64,000 nt of DNA from Pseudobutyrivibrio sp. (lineage in GTDB: Bacteria; Bacillota; Clostridia; Lachnospirales; Lachnospiraceae), in NCBI GenBank assembly GCA_017557435.1, contig JAFYYR010000028.1:62001-126000 (forward strand), in the 5' to 3' direction. This document shows, piece by piece, positions 62,107 to 64,000 of this stretch; within the stretch, counting starts at the first letter, position 1, and each line of letters begins with the position of its first letter. Under the pieces are notes generated by a model. That model worked only from the letters and a program-made list of their open reading frames with translations. It had not been told where the DNA came from and searched no databases. Both the position numbers and the translations under genes were made by a program.

Positions 62107-62943
62107 TTATATCAATCCCAGCTTTTTCATACCATTGTATATTCCATCTTCATTGATGGCAGTAGTAACCAAGCTAGCAAGTGACTTTAAGTCGTCAGAG
62201 GCATTGCCCATAGCAACACCAGTTGCCACATACTCCATCATCTCGTAGTCATTTGGACCATCACCAAATGCTACTGTATCAGCCAAATCTATTCCGAGAT
62301 ATTCAATCATCTTCTGTATTCCAAGAGCCTTATCAACGCCCTTTATTGTAATCTCTCCAGAAGTCTTTTGCATTTCGCTAAAGCTCATAGATGTGACCTG
62401 GAATTCTCCACCCAAATCTGCTTCCACCTCTTCTGGGCCCTTTTTAGAATTGTGATAGCAGAGCTTTTCTGCATTAAGATATCTGCTGGCATTGGCAACA
62501 ATATTGTCATCACATCTTTCGCTGGCAAATATTTTTTCTAAGTTGCTAGCCTTTTTATTTTTCATTCTTGCTAAAAATCCCTGATGCATTGCATCTAAGC
62601 AGAACCTGCTAGAAACAGTTGCATCTGTGCACTGAAGCATGTATATAATCTGATTTTCCTCGCAAAAAGAAATTAGATTTTTAAGCTGAGCCTCAGTCAT
62701 GTAGCTAGAGAAGACTTCCTTCCCCTCATATTCTACATATGCACCTGAAGCTGTAACAAATCCATCAAAACCAAACTCTAAAAGTCTATCCTCTATCTGG
62801 CACTTGCTTCTGCCAGAGCAAAGAAAAATCTTGTGACCATTTTTCTTTGCCTCTCTAAGAGCCACTTTTGCCGACTCTGGAAACTCTCCATCAAAATTTA
62901 TCAAAGTACCGTCAATATCAAAAAATATAGCCTTAATATTCAT
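62107..62943 (-). CDS. HAD-superfamily hydrolase, Cof type
   Basis: The 278-residue protein has FFDIDGTLINFDGEFPESAK (motif I), IFLCSGRSKC (motif II) and VAFGDGPNDYEMMEYVATGVAMGNASDDLK (motif IV). The layout and cap resemble those of the gene at 34211, and the two share SAxVALREAxKNGH-type sequence, so they are paralogues. Substrates are probably sugar or nucleotide phosphates. It is divergent from the sulfatase gene at 63113. Confidence 0.92.
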   Translation of the reverse strand: MNIKAIFFDIDGTLINFDGEFPESAKVALREAKKNGHKIFLCSGRSKCQIEDRLLEFGFDGFVTASGAYVEYEGKEVFSSYMTEAQLKNLISFCEENQIIYMLQCTDATVSSRFCLDAMHQGFLARMKNKKASNLEKIFASERCDDNIVANASRYLNAEKLCYHNSKKGPEEVEADLGGEFQVTSMSFSEMQKTSGEITIKGVDKALGIQKMIEYLGIDLADTVAFGDGPNDYEMMEYVATGVAMGNASDDLKSLASLVTTAINEDGIYNGMKKLGLI

Positions 62944-63060
62944 TTATAATCACCAAATGATTCCTTTCTACGGGTAGTCATTTTACCTCATTTACCTATC
63001 TTAAATCAATTTACATTAAGTAATGATTGTCCTATTAGCTTATATCTTTGTGGCTGTGTA

Positions 63061-63069
63061 TGATATAAT
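63061..63069 (+). promoter_or_regulatory. Extended -10 promoter of the sulfatase gene
   Basis: TG-A-TATAAT is a consensus extended -10 element 44 bases before the TTG start. No good -35 box is seen, as is common for extended -10 promoters. Confidence 0.55.
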
Positions 63070-63112
63070 GCAACTCGTGAGACATAATTAATTGTTACGA
63101 GAGGATATTAGA

Positions 63113-64000
63113 TTGTTTAATTTTTCATTTAAAGATAAAGCTGCCCGCAGGACATTGCTTACAATTATAAAATTCGTTTTTGCTGCTGTACTTACAGTGC
63201 TTGCATATTTTACCGCAAAAGAGCCATCCTACCTTGTGGTAGGGCTTGTAGAACTTGCTCTTATATTTGTTATCTACAACCTGTTAGTTGATACAAAAAT
63301 AGTCTTTAGAATTCTAGCCGACCTACTGTTTTTCATATATGTGGCGCAGATGCTAGTTCTCTATTTTGGAAATAGCTTTGTCACTCTCACCATGCTTAAA
63401 AATGTCCAGTTCTTGCAGGACTTAGGAGGTCGAGCTGTGGCTTATATTTTGGGCACAGTAATTGTTCTTGCTATAGTCTTCATGCCAGGACAAAACATTT
63501 TACATAAGGTAAATAAGAAAATATTGCTGGCACCTGTTATCATTCTTTTTATTGTAGAAATCGTCCTTCACGGTTCCTACAAAAGGTTCAGCCCAGTTCA
63601 AAGTTTTGGAACAATATTTGCCAGTGAAATCAGATATCAAAAGGTAAAAAGAGCAAGTGTTAATCCAGAAATTGCCAGAGAAAGCTACTATCGAAGCTCA
63701 TTTGAGGATGGAATTAAAAAGCCTACAGACCTTCCTGAAAATCCAAATATTATTGTGATTTTCACAGAGGGACTTTCTTCAAATGTGATTTATGACAACA
63801 GGGATGTTATGCCAAATCTTAAAGCCCTGGAAAAGGAATCTCTCAGTTTTACAAATTATTACAACCACACCTTCCCTACTCTTAGGGGCGTCCAGGGCCA
63901 GCTTTATAGCGGCTACAAATTAGACGACAATGAGGTGGCCAACAATCTCATATCAGTGCAGAGCATTTTGAAGAACCAGGGCTACACCACTTCATTTATT
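63113..64000 (+). CDS. LtaS-like sulfatase-family membrane protein, 5' part
   Basis: The frame starts at TTG 63113, eight bases after GAGAGG, and is open to the window end (296 codons). The N-terminus has about five transmembrane helices (LTIIKFVFAAVLTVLAYF, FRILADLLFFIYVAQMLVLYF, ILLAPVIILFIVEIVLHG). The extracellular domain then begins with NPNIIVIFTEGLSSNVIYD, MPNLKALEKESLSFTNYYNHTFPTLRGVQGQLYSGY. The Glu/Thr positions where LtaS has its metal and nucleophile residues are present. Such enzymes add glycerol phosphate or phosphoethanolamine to surface polymers. The rest is outside the window. Confidence 0.87.
   Translation, partial: MFNFSFKDKAARRTLLTIIKFVFAAVLTVLAYFTAKEPSYLVVGLVELALIFVIYNLLVDTKIVFRILADLLFFIYVAQMLVLYFGNSFVTLTMLKNVQFLQDLGGRAVAYILGTVIVLAIVFMPGQNILHKVNKKILLAPVIILFIVEIVLHGSYKRFSPVQSFGTIFASEIRYQKVKRASVNPEIARESYYRSSFEDGIKKPTDLPENPNIIVIFTEGLSSNVIYDNRDVMPNLKALEKESLSFTNYYNHTFPTLRGVQGQLYSGYKLDDNEVANNLISVQSILKNQGYTTSFI

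Overview
The window looks like chromosome from a low-GC Firmicute of the family Lachnospiraceae, possibly near Butyrivibrio or Pseudobutyrivibrio. The evidence is AT-rich DNA, AGGAGG ribosome binding sites with many GTG and TTG starts, a TPP riboswitch in front of thiT, a T-box in front of valS, a tandem feoA-feoA-feoB operon with a small Cys-rich membrane protein, and the protein families present. The genus is inferred. I see no rRNA or tRNA gene, insertion sequence, phage or CRISPR array. Nearly all genes lie on the minus strand. The plus-strand exceptions are thiT, one orphan gene at 9191, a three-gene surface operon at 29793-34191, and a truncated sulfatase at the right edge.

Layout. 1-8982: the 5' end of hflX, a cupin, two lipoproteins, riboswitch-controlled thiT, an 1113-residue coiled-coil surface protein, and an ispE-gntR-DUF1934 operon. 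9191-19345: an orphan gene and then a nine-gene nucleoside uptake and salvage operon. Its order of transcription is bmp lipoprotein, yjjI glycyl radical enzyme, yjjW activase, ABC ATPase, two permeases, cdd, add and a Crp/Fnr-type regulator. A 12-bp inverted repeat spans its promoter. 19445-23626: an operon of FapA/DUF342, a 48-residue ORF, a zinc-ribbon TPR membrane protein and an HD-GYP phosphodiesterase. 23681-27664: deoC with a structured leader, and valS with a T-box followed by a second folded RNA element.

27697-34191 is the most unusual stretch. It holds a secreted cysteine peptidase resembling the IdeS/Mac family behind an Asp-Thr repeat tract. Divergent from it is a three-gene operon encoding a membrane-anchored hendecad coiled-coil protein with a chitin-binding-like module, a 724-residue secreted protein of unknown family, and an acidic secreted protein. 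34211-42205: a HAD phosphatase, two GT2 glycosyltransferases, a DUF4422 protein, a small membrane protein, nadE, another GT2 and a membrane protein. 43219-46416: the ferrous iron uptake operon. 46490-53094: carbamate kinase, a VanZ protein, two membrane proteins, an HtrA protease and glmS.

53231-64000 is largely a glycopolymer region: an LCP ligase, a priming sugar-phosphate transferase, two large glycosyltransferases, a UDP-sugar pyrophosphorylase, an acyltransferase, a HAD phosphatase and a truncated LtaS-like sulfatase. Several parts fit together. Nucleosides enter through the ABC system and are deaminated by Add and Cdd. DeoC acts on the deoxyribose phosphate. YjjI, whose reaction is unknown, is encoded in the same operon as the transporter. 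GlmS, the pyrophosphorylase, the glycosyltransferases and the LCP protein could together supply and attach a surface glycan.
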